Below, in pieces: positions 24,699 through 32,699 of a DNA stretch of 64,000 nt (the stretch's first letter is position 1; the number at the start of each line of letters is the position of its first letter). The DNA comes from JAXHLG01 sp034522495 (GTDB lineage: Bacteria > Patescibacteriota > Minisyncoccia > Moranbacterales > DUUL01). The position numbers and the translations under genes are program-made. The DNA lies in contig JAXHLG010000002.1 of NCBI GenBank assembly GCA_034522495.1, positions 744,001 to 808,000 on the forward strand. The letters run 5' to 3'. The notes under the pieces are model-generated. The model was not told the DNA's origin and did not search any database. It saw only the letters and a list, made by a program, of their open reading frames with translations.

Positions 24699-24817
24699 TT
24701 TTATATTCTTGTCTATATTTTCATATCATATTTGTTTCTTGTCAAGAGCGTTTTCATTTTATCATTTTATCATATTAGCATGTTAGCATTTTATCATGTT
24801 AGCATTTTATCCTTAAT

Positions 24818-24907
24818 CAGGTTCAAGCGTCCTCGCTTGAACCTGGGCAGTTCTGTTTTTCAATTTCGGGAAGAATTGTTAAGGTTCAGGCGAGGACGCC
24901 TGAACCT
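24818..24907. repeat. Twin-hairpin repeat P2, copy 1
   Basis: Hairpin 1: stem AGGTTCAAGCG, loop TCCT. Hairpin 2: stem AGGTTCAGGCG, loop AGGA. They are separated by 36 bases. The second hairpin is the reverse complement of the first with a compensating stem change, and the two loops are complementary. Embedded in an array of TTAGCATG and TTATCATA type units (about 24770-24810 and 24917-24990). Confidence 0.75.
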
Positions 24908-24998
24908 GAAGCGAATTATCATATTATCATATTATCTTGTTATCATATTATCATTTTATCATTTGAACATGTTAGCATGTTAGCATGTTATCCTTAAT

Positions 24999-25088
24999 CA
25001 GGTTCAAGCGTCCTCGCTTGAACCTGGGCAGTTCTGTTTTTCAATTTCGGGAAGAATTGTTAAGGTTCAGGCGAGGACGCCTGAACCT
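24999..25088. repeat. Twin-hairpin repeat P2, copy 2
   Basis: Identical to copy 1 over 90 bases and also embedded in 8-bp-unit arrays. The identity points to recent duplication or conversion. The spacer 24746-25184 contains no gene. Confidence 0.75.
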
Positions 25089-25184
25089 GAAGCGAATGTT
25101 TTCATTTAAACATTTAAGCATTTAAACATACAAACATGTTGAATCTTGGGTAGAAACATCAAAAGAAGTTTTATTGAGGCGGTT

Positions 25185-26414
25185 TTAGCCGATCATTGTT
25201 AGGGCGTTTCCGGATTTGTCGGCTCTGCCGGTTCTGCCAATCCTGTGGATATAGTCGTCGTAGTTCTCCGGAATGTCATAATTGATAACATGGCTTACAT
25301 TCGGGATATCCAATCCTCTGGCCGCCACGTCGGTTGCCACCAGGATGTTGACCATGTTGCTTTTAAACATTTTCAAGACTCTTTGTCTTTTGTTGTGGGG
25401 CTTGTCTCCGTGGATTGAATCCGCTTTGAACCCTCTATAGCTCAAACTCTTGGTAAGCTTATCCGCTCCGCGCTTGGTTCGAGTGAAAATCAGGACCTTG
25501 TCGAAAAATTTTTGATTGAGAAGGTCGTGCAGCACGTCGTCTTTGTTTTTTCCGCTTTGGATGCGGACAATGTTCTGCTCGATTTGCTTGGAGTTTTTAT
25601 TTTCCTGAAAAGAAACTTTTACCGGATCTACCAAAAACTGTTCCACTAGGTTTTCAATTTCCCTGGGAAAAGTAGCCGAGAAAAGCATCACCTGCCTTTT
25701 GGATGCCACTAAAGAAAGCAGCTCCCTGATGTCGTTGATAAATCCCATATCCAGCATTCGGTCTGCTTCGTCCAAAACAACCTTGTTGAAATCGCTCAGA
25801 ACCAGCTTCCTTCTGGAAATCAGATCCTTTAATCTTCCCGGGGTTCCAACCACTACGCTGTGGTTTCTTCGAAGCTGGCTGATTTGTCTTTGCGCGCTGG
25901 CGCCTCCGACTATCACGACGCAATGGAGGTTTAATTTTTTTACAAAAGCATAAAATTCCTCCTCGATTTGAATAGCCAATTCTCTGGTAGGAGCTACAAT
26001 CAGCACTTTCTCTCGCGGATTGGACAAAAGCTTGTGAATCAGCGGAATTAAAAAAGCCGCCGTTTTGCCGGTTCCGGTGTTGGCCAGACCAATTATGTCT
26101 TTTCCTTCAAGCACCAAAGGAATGGTTTTGTCTTGAATGGGAGTAAGCTTGCTATATTTTCTTTCGACAATAGCCTGCTTCAGCCTGTTGTCGATTTTCA
26201 AGTCTTCAATGGAATTTTTGATTTCCAAAACTTTGGCCGGCTCGACTGATTCGGCTTTGTTTATGAACAAATTGATGTCCATTTTTTTGCCGGCGGGGTT
26301 TCTTCTTCCCTGCCCATATTTATTTCCTCCTCCGGATCCTCTTCTCTTGGGACCCCCGTTTCTGCTCCAGCCTTTATTGACGCGAGACTGGCGCGTTTTT
26401 GTTTGTCTATACAT
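25185..26414 (-). CDS. DEAD-box RNA helicase
   Basis: 409 residues. Motifs in order: Q motif region (KYSKLTPIQ), ANTGTGKTAAF (I), PTRELAIQ (Ia), GTPGRL (Ib), VLDEADRMLD (II), FSATFP (III), then RecA2 motifs IFTRTKRGAD, VATDVAARGLDI (V) and HRIGRTGRADKSG (VI). It unwinds RNA with ATP, probably in ribosome assembly or decay. The first 45 residues are basic and Gly/Arg-rich (GGPKRRGSGGGNKYGQGRRN), placing the RNA-binding tail at the N-terminus instead of the usual C-terminus. The protein ends 18 residues after motif VI begins, unusually early. Confidence 0.93.
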   Translation of the reverse strand: MYRQTKTRQSRVNKGWSRNGGPKRRGSGGGNKYGQGRRNPAGKKMDINLFINKAESVEPAKVLEIKNSIEDLKIDNRLKQAIVERKYSKLTPIQDKTIPLVLEGKDIIGLANTGTGKTAAFLIPLIHKLLSNPREKVLIVAPTRELAIQIEEEFYAFVKKLNLHCVVIVGGASAQRQISQLRRNHSVVVGTPGRLKDLISRRKLVLSDFNKVVLDEADRMLDMGFINDIRELLSLVASKRQVMLFSATFPREIENLVEQFLVDPVKVSFQENKNSKQIEQNIVRIQSGKNKDDVLHDLLNQKFFDKVLIFTRTKRGADKLTKSLSYRGFKADSIHGDKPHNKRQRVLKMFKSNMVNILVATDVAARGLDIPNVSHVINYDIPENYDDYIHRIGRTGRADKSGNALTMIG

Positions 26415-26501
26415 ACAGTATTCAACATAAAAATTAAAATAAATCTTTTTATGTTGAGATACTTTAAAATATTTATTGAAGAAGTATTAACATAAAAACC
26501 A

Positions 26502-26530
26502 ATTTTACCATTTTATTTTGATTGTGTCAA
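26502..26530 (-). promoter_or_regulatory. Promoter for the DEAD-box helicase gene
   Basis: TTGACA (plus-strand TGTCAA at 26525-26530), 17-base spacer, TAAAAT (26502-26507). About 80 bases upstream of the helicase start. Confidence 0.75.
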
Positions 26531-26540
26531 GAGCGGATTC

Positions 26541-26620
26541 ATGTAAACATATAAGCATATAAACATGCAAACATTTAAGCATTTAAGCATGTAAACATTT
26601 GAATATGTAAACATACAAGC
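26541..26620. repeat. 8-bp-unit array (AAACATxx type)
   Basis: About ten variable units such as ATAAACAT, ATAAGCAT, TTTAAGCAT, GCAAACAT. It abuts the upstream side of the helicase promoter. No gene. Confidence 0.65.
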
Positions 26621-26657
26621 GCAAGAGTGGGAAAGTGGAGAAATTGAGGGCAAGTAG

Positions 26658-26705
26658 CCAACACACCTTCAAGGTGTGAAAATTCACACCTTGAAGGTGT
26701 GTTGG
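26658..26705. repeat. Twin-hairpin repeat P1, copy 3
   Basis: CCAACACACCTTCAAGGTGTG with inverted partner; the centre is AAAATT rather than ATGCAT. Confidence 0.7.
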
Positions 26706-26715
26706 GGTTTGATGT

Positions 26716-26747
26716 CAAATAACCCCACCTTGCGATGAAGGCGGGGT
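26716..26747 (-). terminator. Terminator of the lipoprotein gene
   Basis: AACCCCACCTT pairs with AAGGCGGGGTT (one mismatch), loop GCGATG, ten bases after the stop of 26758-27270. Confidence 0.75.
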
Positions 26748-26757
26748 TTGCGAGGGT

Positions 26758-27270
26758 TTATAAGCTTTTGATTTTATCAAATAGCTTTTTTCTTTCCAGG
26801 GCTTTCATTTTTCCCCAGCTCTCTTCTTTTTTGGCGGTGTAGATGGAGTCGCTGAAAAGCTTGACTTGCACTGTAATTTCAGTCTTACTTGAAGAAATCG
26901 GCTCAAAAAAAACCGTTTTGGTGGAAAAAACATGTTTTTTCCCAAAGTAGTCTCCGTTTCGAATTTTTTTCTGCTTTGTTTTAATTATTTCTTTGCTGTT
27001 GATTTCAATTTCCTCGCCATCTTCCAAGAGAGATTCCAAAACCAAACTCCGGCATCGACTGACCCCGGCATAAACCATTTTGGTTTCCGGCACATCAACA
27101 TCGATTTCCAGATTTTCTTCCGGATTGTCATGTTTGGCGTCATACAAGCTTTTCCCGCCCAAGCCGGCAGCCGCTCCCACCGCCAGCGGCGCGGCCGCGC
27201 ATCCGGAAAGACCGATAGCAAAAACTGCCAGAACCAGCCACTGCAAAAAACAATTCCTAAAACCGCTCAT
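26758..27270 (-). CDS. Lipoprotein, unknown function
   Basis: 170 residues from MSGFRNCFLQWLV, chosen because AGGAG lies seven bases upstream; a longer frame upstream has no ribosome site. Signal and lipobox LVLAVFAIGLSGC give a lipidated Cys near residue 22, followed by AAAPLAVGAAAGLGG. The mature part (CRSLVLESLLEDGEEIEI, TEITVQVKLF) is an alpha-beta domain of the DUF3568-like sort, which is a tentative reading. Own promoter and terminator, so monocistronic. Confidence 0.75.
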   Translation of the reverse strand: MSGFRNCFLQWLVLAVFAIGLSGCAAAPLAVGAAAGLGGKSLYDAKHDNPEENLEIDVDVPETKMVYAGVSRCRSLVLESLLEDGEEIEINSKEIIKTKQKKIRNGDYFGKKHVFSTKTVFFEPISSSKTEITVQVKLFSDSIYTAKKEESWGKMKALERKKLFDKIKSL

Positions 27271-27363
27271 CTGCAACTCCTTTTTGGTTTTTTTCAATAG
27301 ACCCCTGCCGAAAAGAACCGCCTTAAACCTCCTTTGTTTGTTTTTGTTATCACAAACCGTGAT

Positions 27364-27391
27364 ATTATAACATCGCAAACATAAATGTCCA
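27364..27391 (-). promoter_or_regulatory. Promoter for lipoprotein gene
   Basis: TGGACA (27386-27391), 16-base spacer, perfect TATAAT (27364-27369), minus strand, about 90 bases before the ATG. Confidence 0.7.
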
Positions 27392-27395
27392 GGGA

Positions 27396-27563
27396 GATCA
27401 TTTTAGCATTTTATCATGTTATCATACAAACATATTAACATTTTATCTTGTTAGCATTTTATCCTTAATCAGGTTCAAGCGTCCTCGCTTGAACCTGGGC
27501 AGTTCTTGTTATTTCGAGCCAAAGTAGAGTTCATGTTATCGTGTTAACATATTGTCTTTTTAT
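27396..27563. repeat. 8-bp-unit array and truncated P2 hairpin
   Basis: Units of the type TTAGCATT, TTATCATG, then one P2 hairpin (27470-27497, stem AGGTTCAAGCG, loop TCCT). The second hairpin of the pair is missing after GCAGTTCT. No gene. Confidence 0.65.
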
Positions 27564-27588
27564 CATTTTATTGGGATATTAGCGGAGA

Positions 27589-27626
27589 CAAGGCTCAACC
27601 TTCGGCTGGCCGAAGATTGAGCCTTG
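27589..27626. repeat. Twin-hairpin repeat P3, copy 2
   Basis: CAAGGCTCAACCTTCGGC pairs with GCCGAAGATTGAGCCTTG; one mismatch. Variant of the 17764 element. Confidence 0.65.
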
Positions 27627-27634
27627 GGAGGAAT

Positions 27635-27673
27635 TAATAAAAAATCCTCCGGACCCTGATGGATCCGGAGGAT
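27635..27673 (-). terminator. Rho-independent terminator
   Basis: ATCCTCCGGA (27644-27653) with TCCGGAGGAT (27664-27673), followed on the minus strand by six T. Immediately after the small gene 27678-27878. Confidence 0.85.
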
Positions 27674-27677
27674 ATGT

Positions 27678-27878
27678 TTACTTGAGATTAAGGGGCGGAA
27701 GAATTTTAGGTTTCTTGCCCGGCATGTGGTTAACTGTTTTAACCACCCTGGTTCCGGTTGATTTCTCAATTTCTTCCGCCCTCTGAAGCGCTTTGGCTTC
27801 AGTGCAAGGCGCTAATATTCTACGGCTTCCATCCTCCAAGTAAACAACATTCTGGCCTTCATTTAAGTGCGCGCACAT
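27678..27878 (-). CDS. Small protein, unknown
   Basis: 66 residues starting MCAHLNEGQNVVYLEDGSRR. Ribosome site GGGGAAGG is seven bases upstream. It has a promoter and a terminator of its own, which argues for a real gene. The sequence (LAPCTEAKALQRAEEIEKST) suggests a short beta hairpin followed by a helix; PGKKPKILPP ends it. Not recognised. The three small genes 27678, 28367 and 28678 form a group of short proteins with strong ribosome sites. Confidence 0.7.
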   Translation of the reverse strand: MCAHLNEGQNVVYLEDGSRRILAPCTEAKALQRAEEIEKSTGTRVVKTVNHMPGKKPKILPPLNLK

Positions 27879-27929
27879 AACCTTCCCCTTTTTGTTAAAA
27901 TTTTACCTCCAAAAAATTTTGATAAGCTA

Positions 27930-27958
27930 AATCTAGCAGTAAAGATTTGGGCGGTCAA
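27930..27958 (-). promoter_or_regulatory. Promoter for 27678-27878
   Basis: TTGACC (27953-27958), 17-base spacer, TAGATT (27930-27935). Confidence 0.65.
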
Positions 27959-27965
27959 GAGGGTG

Positions 27966-28195
27966 TTCATGTTAGCATGTTAGCATTTTATCATTTTATC
28001 TTGTTATCATGTTAGAATGTTAGCATGTTAGCATGTTAGCATTCAGGTTTAAGCGTCCTCTCTTGAACCTGGGCAGTTCTGTTTTTCAATTTCGGGAAGA
28101 ATTGTTGAGGTTCAGGCGAGGACGCCTAAACCTGAAACGAATTATCATATTATCTTGTTATCATATTATCATGTAGACATGAATATTTAAACATA
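27966..28195. repeat. 8-bp-unit arrays with P2 copy 4
   Basis: TTAGCATG-type array (27966-28043), a diverged P2 twin hairpin (28044-28133) and further TTATCATA units to about 28195. Hairpin stems here carry uncompensated changes (AGGTTTAAGCG), so this copy is older. No gene in 27959-28366. Confidence 0.65.
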
Positions 28196-28252
28196 CAAAC
28201 CCCGTAAAATCGCTTTGCGAAAACAGGGCCAAGCATTTAAGCATGTTGCTCA

Positions 28253-28298
28253 CCCCCAAGGTTCAACCTTTGGCCAGCCAAAGGTTGAACCTTGGGGG
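28253..28298. repeat. Twin-hairpin repeat P3, copy 3
   Basis: CCCCCAAGGTTCAACCTTTG and its inverted partner around GCCAGC. Preceded by a separate CCCCGTAAAATCGC hairpin of the P8 type at about 28199-28230. Confidence 0.65.
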
Positions 28299-28319
28299 GG
28301 GTGAAAACATTTGGCATCA

Positions 28320-28351
28320 TAAAAACCGACGCTTGAGTTTTCAAGCGCCGG
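28320..28351 (-). terminator. Rho-independent terminator
   Basis: CCGACGCTTGA (28326-28336) with TCAAGCGCCGG (28341-28351), minus-strand run of five T after it. Ends 28367-28585. Confidence 0.8.
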
Positions 28352-28366
28352 CTGGACTACTTTTTT

Positions 28367-28585
28367 TCAATGATATAGATAAGATAAATGCTCTCCGTAG
28401 TCGAAAAAGGCTCCCACCAGCCTTCTTCGGCTGTCAAAAACTCCGACGGCCTTGGCCTTTCTCTGGAAAAAGATGCCCAGAGCTGCATTCATCGCTTCAG
28501 AGTGCAGAACAGGTTTATCAAATTGGTAAGCTTCATTATCAGAAATGCGGCATAGATAAAAGTCTTTCTTATTAATGTTTAGCAT
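28367..28585 (-). CDS. Small protein, unknown
   Basis: 72 residues starting MLNINKKDFYLCRISDNEA, with AGGAGG four bases before the ATG. Likely alpha-beta (GIFFQRKAKAVGVFDSRRRL). Ends just before a strong terminator. It follows 28678-28986 by 92 bases with no terminator between, so they may share a transcript. Not recognised. Confidence 0.65.
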   Translation of the reverse strand: MLNINKKDFYLCRISDNEAYQFDKPVLHSEAMNAALGIFFQRKAKAVGVFDSRRRLVGAFFDYGEHLSYLYH

Positions 28586-28677
28586 AAAGCCTCCTTGGCT
28601 ATTTTTATGCCACCTTGGCTTCCATCAGAAAAACCTGCAGAAGAACTTTTTTCAGTTCATGCAAAATTGGAAAGAAG

Positions 28678-28986
28678 CTATTTCTTCCCGTGTTTGCCTT
28701 TGATCTTTTTGTTTAATAGATGTTTACCGGAAGGATTGTTTTCTTTGTCTGAAGATGTTACCCATATTGGCTTTCCATTCGGGTTTAAAACTTTGGCGTA
28801 AATTCTTTTGCCCCATTTGCTTTGCAGTATGCGAGAAGCATCATAAATTACTTGCTTTTGTTGATCCTCCAACTTGCTAACAAGCCTTCTTAGAATTACA
28901 ACCCTGGCCAACAAAGCGCGCCTGTCGTAAACCTTGTAATAATAAACAACCGCAATATTTCCTTGCTTAACAGAACTGTTACTCAT
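28678..28986 (-). CDS. Small basic protein, unknown
   Basis: 102 residues starting MSNSSVKQGNIAVVYYYKVY, with GGAGGAGG upstream. A helix (ALLARVVILRRLVSKLEDQQ) is followed by a short beta region (GKRIYAKVLNPNGKPIW) and a Lys/Gly-rich tail (KKIKGKHGKK), suggesting nucleic acid binding. Upstream lies the SPFH gene 28 bases away; co-transcription is likely. Confidence 0.6.
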   Translation of the reverse strand: MSNSSVKQGNIAVVYYYKVYDRRALLARVVILRRLVSKLEDQQKQVIYDASRILQSKWGKRIYAKVLNPNGKPIWVTSSDKENNPSGKHLLNKKIKGKHGKK

Positions 28987-29013
28987 ATAAAAACCTCCTC
29001 CAATTGAAGTTTT

Positions 29014-30078
29014 CTATTCAATACCCTTAAACATGGGCAGGCCATTCCCGTCGGTGGGAACATAGATGGTTCCCTTTCTATTTTCCAAATTTTTAATGTA
29101 CTGATAATTCAGAAATCTGTCGGTGAGACTTTCGTTGATGATTCTTTGAGACTCTCTCTGCCCTTCGGCTTCAATGATTTTCCTCTCTTTTTCCTTCTCT
29201 TCTTTTTCCAAGACAAATTCCATCTTCTGAGCTTCTTGCTGGGCTTGGAGTTTTTGTTCGATGGATCGGCGCAAGTCCGGCGGAAGTTCCACGTTCCTTA
29301 GTAGCAAATCCTCCAAAACAATTCCTCTATCGCCGAGCCTGTCTCTCAAGTCATCGGCGATTCGCTCGGAAGCCTCTTTTCTTTTGTCGGAGTAAACCAC
29401 TTTGGCGTCATACTGGGCAATCACTTCTCGGATGGTGCTGCGGATAGCCGGGCGGATGATTTTTTCTTGGTAGTTCAAGCCAACGTCCCGATAAACACCC
29501 GAAGCCGAAGCTTCTTCCAAATGATACAAAACCGTCATATCCAAATCAACTGTCAGCCCCTCTTTCGTCAAAGCTGAAATAGCGTCGGCTCCGGTTTTCT
29601 CCCCTTCCAGCTCGGTATTGCTCATAGTGTAGTCCTCAGTCCGAATGCTCATCTTCTGCACCTTGGCCAGGGGATTCTTGAAATGAAAACCGGAAGAAAG
29701 CTCCTCTTCCTTGACCTTCCCAAAAAGCGAGTAAACTCCTGTTTGGCCGGCTTCCACCACCACGATCATAAAGGGAAGCAACAGAGCGGCAACAACAACC
29801 AAAACAACCCATTTGACCTTGCCCTTGAGTTTCTCCATCAAATCGTTCGGGGTAACATTGTGTATATTTCCTGTATTCATATTTTTAAAATTAGAATTAA
29901 AATTCGCTTTATTAAAATAATTTTTCAAGCCGGCCAACTTGTCCGGGTTTTTGGAAAAATAAATAAAAAGAAACAAGATGATCAGCGGAATAGCCAAACC
30001 TCCGAGCGCAAAAAACAGAAATAGCGCCCCGAATAACAGGGGAAATATCTTCATTTTATTTTCTTCCAAGGAATTCAT
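29014..30078 (-). CDS. SPFH/Band 7 (prohibitin-like) membrane protein
   Basis: 354 residues; the start may instead be the second Met (MKIFPLL, 30054), which has GGAAG upstream. Two N-terminal membrane segments (LLFGALFLFFALGGLAIPLI and WVVLVVVAALLLPFMIVVVE) precede an SPFH domain: GQTGVYSLFGKVKEEELSSG, LTVDLDMTVLYHLE, IRPAIRSTIREVIAQYDA. A long charged coiled coil (LQAQQEAQKMEFVLEKEEKE) follows. Such proteins form ring scaffolds in the membrane, often with FtsH-type proteases. No protease gene is near. Confidence 0.88.
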   Translation of the reverse strand: MNSLEENKMKIFPLLFGALFLFFALGGLAIPLIILFLFIYFSKNPDKLAGLKNYFNKANFNSNFKNMNTGNIHNVTPNDLMEKLKGKVKWVVLVVVAALLLPFMIVVVEAGQTGVYSLFGKVKEEELSSGFHFKNPLAKVQKMSIRTEDYTMSNTELEGEKTGADAISALTKEGLTVDLDMTVLYHLEEASASGVYRDVGLNYQEKIIRPAIRSTIREVIAQYDAKVVYSDKRKEASERIADDLRDRLGDRGIVLEDLLLRNVELPPDLRRSIEQKLQAQQEAQKMEFVLEKEEKEKERKIIEAEGQRESQRIINESLTDRFLNYQYIKNLENRKGTIYVPTDGNGLPMFKGIE

Positions 30079-30096
30079 TGATTTTTTCGTTTACCT

Positions 30097-30125
30097 AAAC
30101 CCGACAATCAGTGTTTGTCGGGTTT
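30097..30125. terminator. Hairpin upstream of SPFH gene
   Basis: AAACCCGACAA (30097-30107) pairs with TTGTCGGGTTT (30115-30125). Terminator-shaped. The gene it once served may have been separated by the insertion sequence that follows. Confidence 0.5.
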
Positions 30126-30182
30126 AATTGTCTCATAAATTGACGTTGCGCGCGAACTTCTGGCTCACATTAGGATCTAATG

Positions 30183-31516
30183 GCTAGGTTTGAAATAAAA
30201 GCGTACCCCCCTAGCCTTGATTTTTCAGGGTACTGATATTACACTAATCGGATTCGCTATGAATCTATTTTTAAGCAATTAATGTAATTTCAGTACTATG
30301 AAAAAGAATGAGGCTAAAAAAAATTTCAGCAAGCCCATAAGATGTCCCGGGAAGGAAAAAGCAAGATTCAAATAAGCAAAGAACTGGGAATAAGAAAAGC
30401 AACAATTATAGAATGGCTCAAGCAGGACAAGTATCAAGACAAGAGAGGTTGGAAAAAGGACAAAGCAAGGAAATACACGGACAAGCGAGTCGGGGAAAAA
30501 ATCTGCCAGCTCAGGGAAGATAGAATATTGGAAAAGAGTTACTTCATCGGCAGCGAATACCTGCAAATGGATTATGCCAATAATTATCCCTGCGAAGAGC
30601 TGCCATCGGATTGGTTTATCAAAGAAACAATCAGGAGAAATAATCTTCAAACCAGGAAGCCGAAAAAGAGAAAAAAGGGCGGAGCGGAATATTTGCTTTT
30701 TCCGTCAAGATCGATCAAGAGTTTGGGACATATCCACCAATCCGGAGATTTTATCGGAAAGAAATATATTAGCGGGAGATCCGAGCCTGTGAACATACTT
30801 TCTACCAGCTACTACTTTCCCTTCAAGCTGTATGAAATAGCCAGACTGCCGGCGGAAAAGGCTGTATATGCGATAGAAAAGCTTTATCTGCAATGGCAGA
30901 TTTATCCCATCCCCGATGTATTCCGTATGGATAACGGGCTGCAATTCAGAGGAACAGCGAGTGGCAAGAGATCATTGGGAAAATTTGTGATCTTCCTCTT
31001 GAACCTCGGTGTTACTCCGTTGTTTGGAGCTCCGTCAAAACCTTGGAATAATCCTCACGTTGAAGGCCACAACAGAGTTTTCAATGAAAAAGTCTGGAAA
31101 AGAAACCATTTCAAAGATTTAAATCAGATTGACAATGAATGCGATAGATTTAATGCTGAAGGAAAAGAACTGTTCCGATTCAAGTATTCCAATTTTATCA
31201 TAAACAATTATCAATTATGCAATTTTCTTGAAAAGAAGCATCAAATTAAAATCAACAGATTAGAGACAGTTAAAAACAAGAAAATCTGTTTTGTCCGTTT
31301 CGCTGAATCTTTTGAAGAAAAAGGCAATGCATTTTTTACTATTATGAATGAACAAGTTGCCGTTCCGGAAAAATATACCCATCAATTTGTATTCGCTGAA
31401 TGGTATCTTGATAAAGAGGAATTGATAATTTATTCAGAATACAAGAAAGAACGAACAATGATCAGGAAAATGAAATTTGAAATAAATTGCTAGTACGGTT
31501 TTATATCAAATTAAGC
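30183..31516 (+). mobile_element. Insertion sequence with DDE transposase
   Basis: Inverted ends: GCTAGGTTTGAAATAAAAGC at the left and, reading inward from the right, GCTTAATTTGATATAAAACC; 19 of 24 positions match when extended to CGTAC. Both sides are flanked by ATCTAATG (30175-30182 and 31517-31524), an apparent 8-bp target duplication. The right side lies within MITE copy E. A lone left end of the same kind occurs at 42419-42440. Confidence 0.8.
30342..31493 (+). CDS. DDE/rve transposase, possibly expressed by -1 frameshift
   Basis: 383 residues. N-terminal HTH (ISKELGIRKATIIEWLKQ), then an integrase-type core with candidate acids in HIHQSGDFIG, VFRMDNGLQF and PWNNPHVEGHNRVFNEKVW (E). It resembles IS481/IS3-type integrases, but I cannot assign a family. 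The HTH seems to begin upstream: an ORF from ATG 30298 (MKKNEAKK) reaches a run of eight A (30316-30323). A -1 slip there joins it to FQQAHKMSREGK in this frame. So either programmed slippage or a frameshift mutation. Confidence 0.8.
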   Translation: MSREGKSKIQISKELGIRKATIIEWLKQDKYQDKRGWKKDKARKYTDKRVGEKICQLREDRILEKSYFIGSEYLQMDYANNYPCEELPSDWFIKETIRRNNLQTRKPKKRKKGGAEYLLFPSRSIKSLGHIHQSGDFIGKKYISGRSEPVNILSTSYYFPFKLYEIARLPAEKAVYAIEKLYLQWQIYPIPDVFRMDNGLQFRGTASGKRSLGKFVIFLLNLGVTPLFGAPSKPWNNPHVEGHNRVFNEKVWKRNHFKDLNQIDNECDRFNAEGKELFRFKYSNFIINNYQLCNFLEKKHQIKINRLETVKNKKICFVRFAESFEEKGNAFFTIMNEQVAVPEKYTHQFVFAEWYLDKEELIIYSEYKKERTMIRKMKFEINC

Positions 31517-31517
31517 A

Positions 31518-31645
31518 TCTAATGATTACCAAAAAGGGTTTTGTAAAGAGATTCTGATTTTTGCCCCGCTCTGCGGGACACCCCGCTATAGCGGTGGCAT
31601 TCAGAATGACAAAAACATCAAAGTAATCAATTCTTCAATGGTTTC
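31518..31645. mobile_element. MITE copy E, interrupted by the insertion sequence
   Basis: Reverse orientation, with the first loop site filled (CCGCTATAGCGG and a GCCCCGCTCTGCGGGAC hairpin) and the end ATTCTTCAATGGTTTC at 31630-31645. The other half is absent beyond the insertion sequence. Confidence 0.7.
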
Positions 31646-31747
31646 ATTAACATTGCCTCTATTTACTCACAACAACAAAACTTTGTCAAATTTATTAAAG
31701 CAATATGCATTTTTTGGCGCTGGCGGTATTTTTACCAAGGCCAGCCT

Positions 31748-31856
31748 AGGAGGTTCAGCCTCCACTCAAAGCAACTATTCGTCTCCAGAAGTTCGACTTC
31801 TGGGATTTATTTTCCCATGCGATAAAGAAAGACGCGCTTGCGTAGGCAAGCGCGTC
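31748..31856. repeat. String of three single hairpins
   Basis: GGAGGTTCAGCCTCC (P5 arm), CCAGAAGTTCGACTTCTGG (P4 arm) and GACGCGCTTGC paired with GCAAGCGCGTC. Each belongs to a family seen elsewhere as inverted twins. The spacer 31646-31882 has no gene. Confidence 0.6.
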
Positions 31857-31882
31857 CGTAAGTACCTCTGAAGATGACCATT

Positions 31883-32620
31883 TTATTTGCAATTCTCGAG
31901 GCATTCCTGCTTTGCTTCTCCCGACAGGTTATTGCACATGCTGCATGGAACTTGCTGTTGCATCTGCTGAGGAGAGGTTTCACTTCCGCTTGGGGTGTTG
32001 CCGCCCTGGCTTGGATCCTGCATCTGGTTTTGCATTTGTTCCTGCATCTGGTTCATCTGTTGAGAGAAATCCATGAATTCAATGTCTTCCGGGGGATTGA
32101 ACATGGATTCGTCAGCGTCCCACCTGGAACAGTTGAAGTCAAAGTTTTTATCTGCATCAACGCCTTTCATGGAGTTCGATTGCTCGCTCTGTTGCTCGGG
32201 AGACTGTGTCCGCTGCGCCTCTTGAACTTTCATCTTTACGCCGGTGTCTGCTTGAGATGTCCATGAGTAAATAAAATCATCATCACTGATAGCAAAGGCT
32301 TTCATGCTTTGAGGCTCCGTAAGATTCAACTCCTGTCTGTAATTTTCTCCGGAAACATAAACCACGCCATCGCCCTTTTGCTCCGGATTATCCATGGACC
32401 ACTCACACTTGAGAGCATTGCCTCTTTTCATCAAATCGACAATGGATCCCGAGAAAGATCCGGCAATCCCTTCTTGTTCTTGGGATTGCTGTCCATTGGA
32501 CTGTTGACTGGATTGCTGATTTTGATTTTGATCTTGCTGCTTGTCTTGATCCTGTCCGCATCCGGATAGGAATAAAGCAACAGCAAAAACCGTCAACAAT
32601 CCCGCAATTTTTTTCTTCAT
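31883..32620 (-). CDS. Lipoprotein with Gln-rich linkers
   Basis: 245 residues. Signal and lipobox LLTVFAVALFLSGC (Cys near 21), then a Gln/Asn/Ser-rich linker. A beta-rich domain follows (FSGSIVDLMKRGNALKCEWS to VYVSGENYRQEL, KAFAISDDDFIYSW), similar to small lipoproteins of the DUF4412-like kind. After a second Gln/Met-rich linker (MNQMQEQMQNQMQ) the protein ends in a Cys cluster (PCSMCNNLSGEAKQECLENC) that could bind metal or form disulfides. Surface-exposed, lipid-anchored. Function unknown. Confidence 0.75.
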   Translation of the reverse strand: MKKKIAGLLTVFAVALFLSGCGQDQDKQQDQNQNQQSSQQSNGQQSQEQEGIAGSFSGSIVDLMKRGNALKCEWSMDNPEQKGDGVVYVSGENYRQELNLTEPQSMKAFAISDDDFIYSWTSQADTGVKMKVQEAQRTQSPEQQSEQSNSMKGVDADKNFDFNCSRWDADESMFNPPEDIEFMDFSQQMNQMQEQMQNQMQDPSQGGNTPSGSETSPQQMQQQVPCSMCNNLSGEAKQECLENCK

Positions 32621-32699
32621 ATTGTTTTATTAAAGTTTATAGATTTCATTGTTCAATCGTTCAATTGTTTCATTGTTGGAAAAGGGGTCGGAATTATTT

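Noticed and set aside
24770..25140. CRISPR-like repeats
   Set aside because: Units are 8 bp or inverted hairpins, with no regular spacers and no cas genes.
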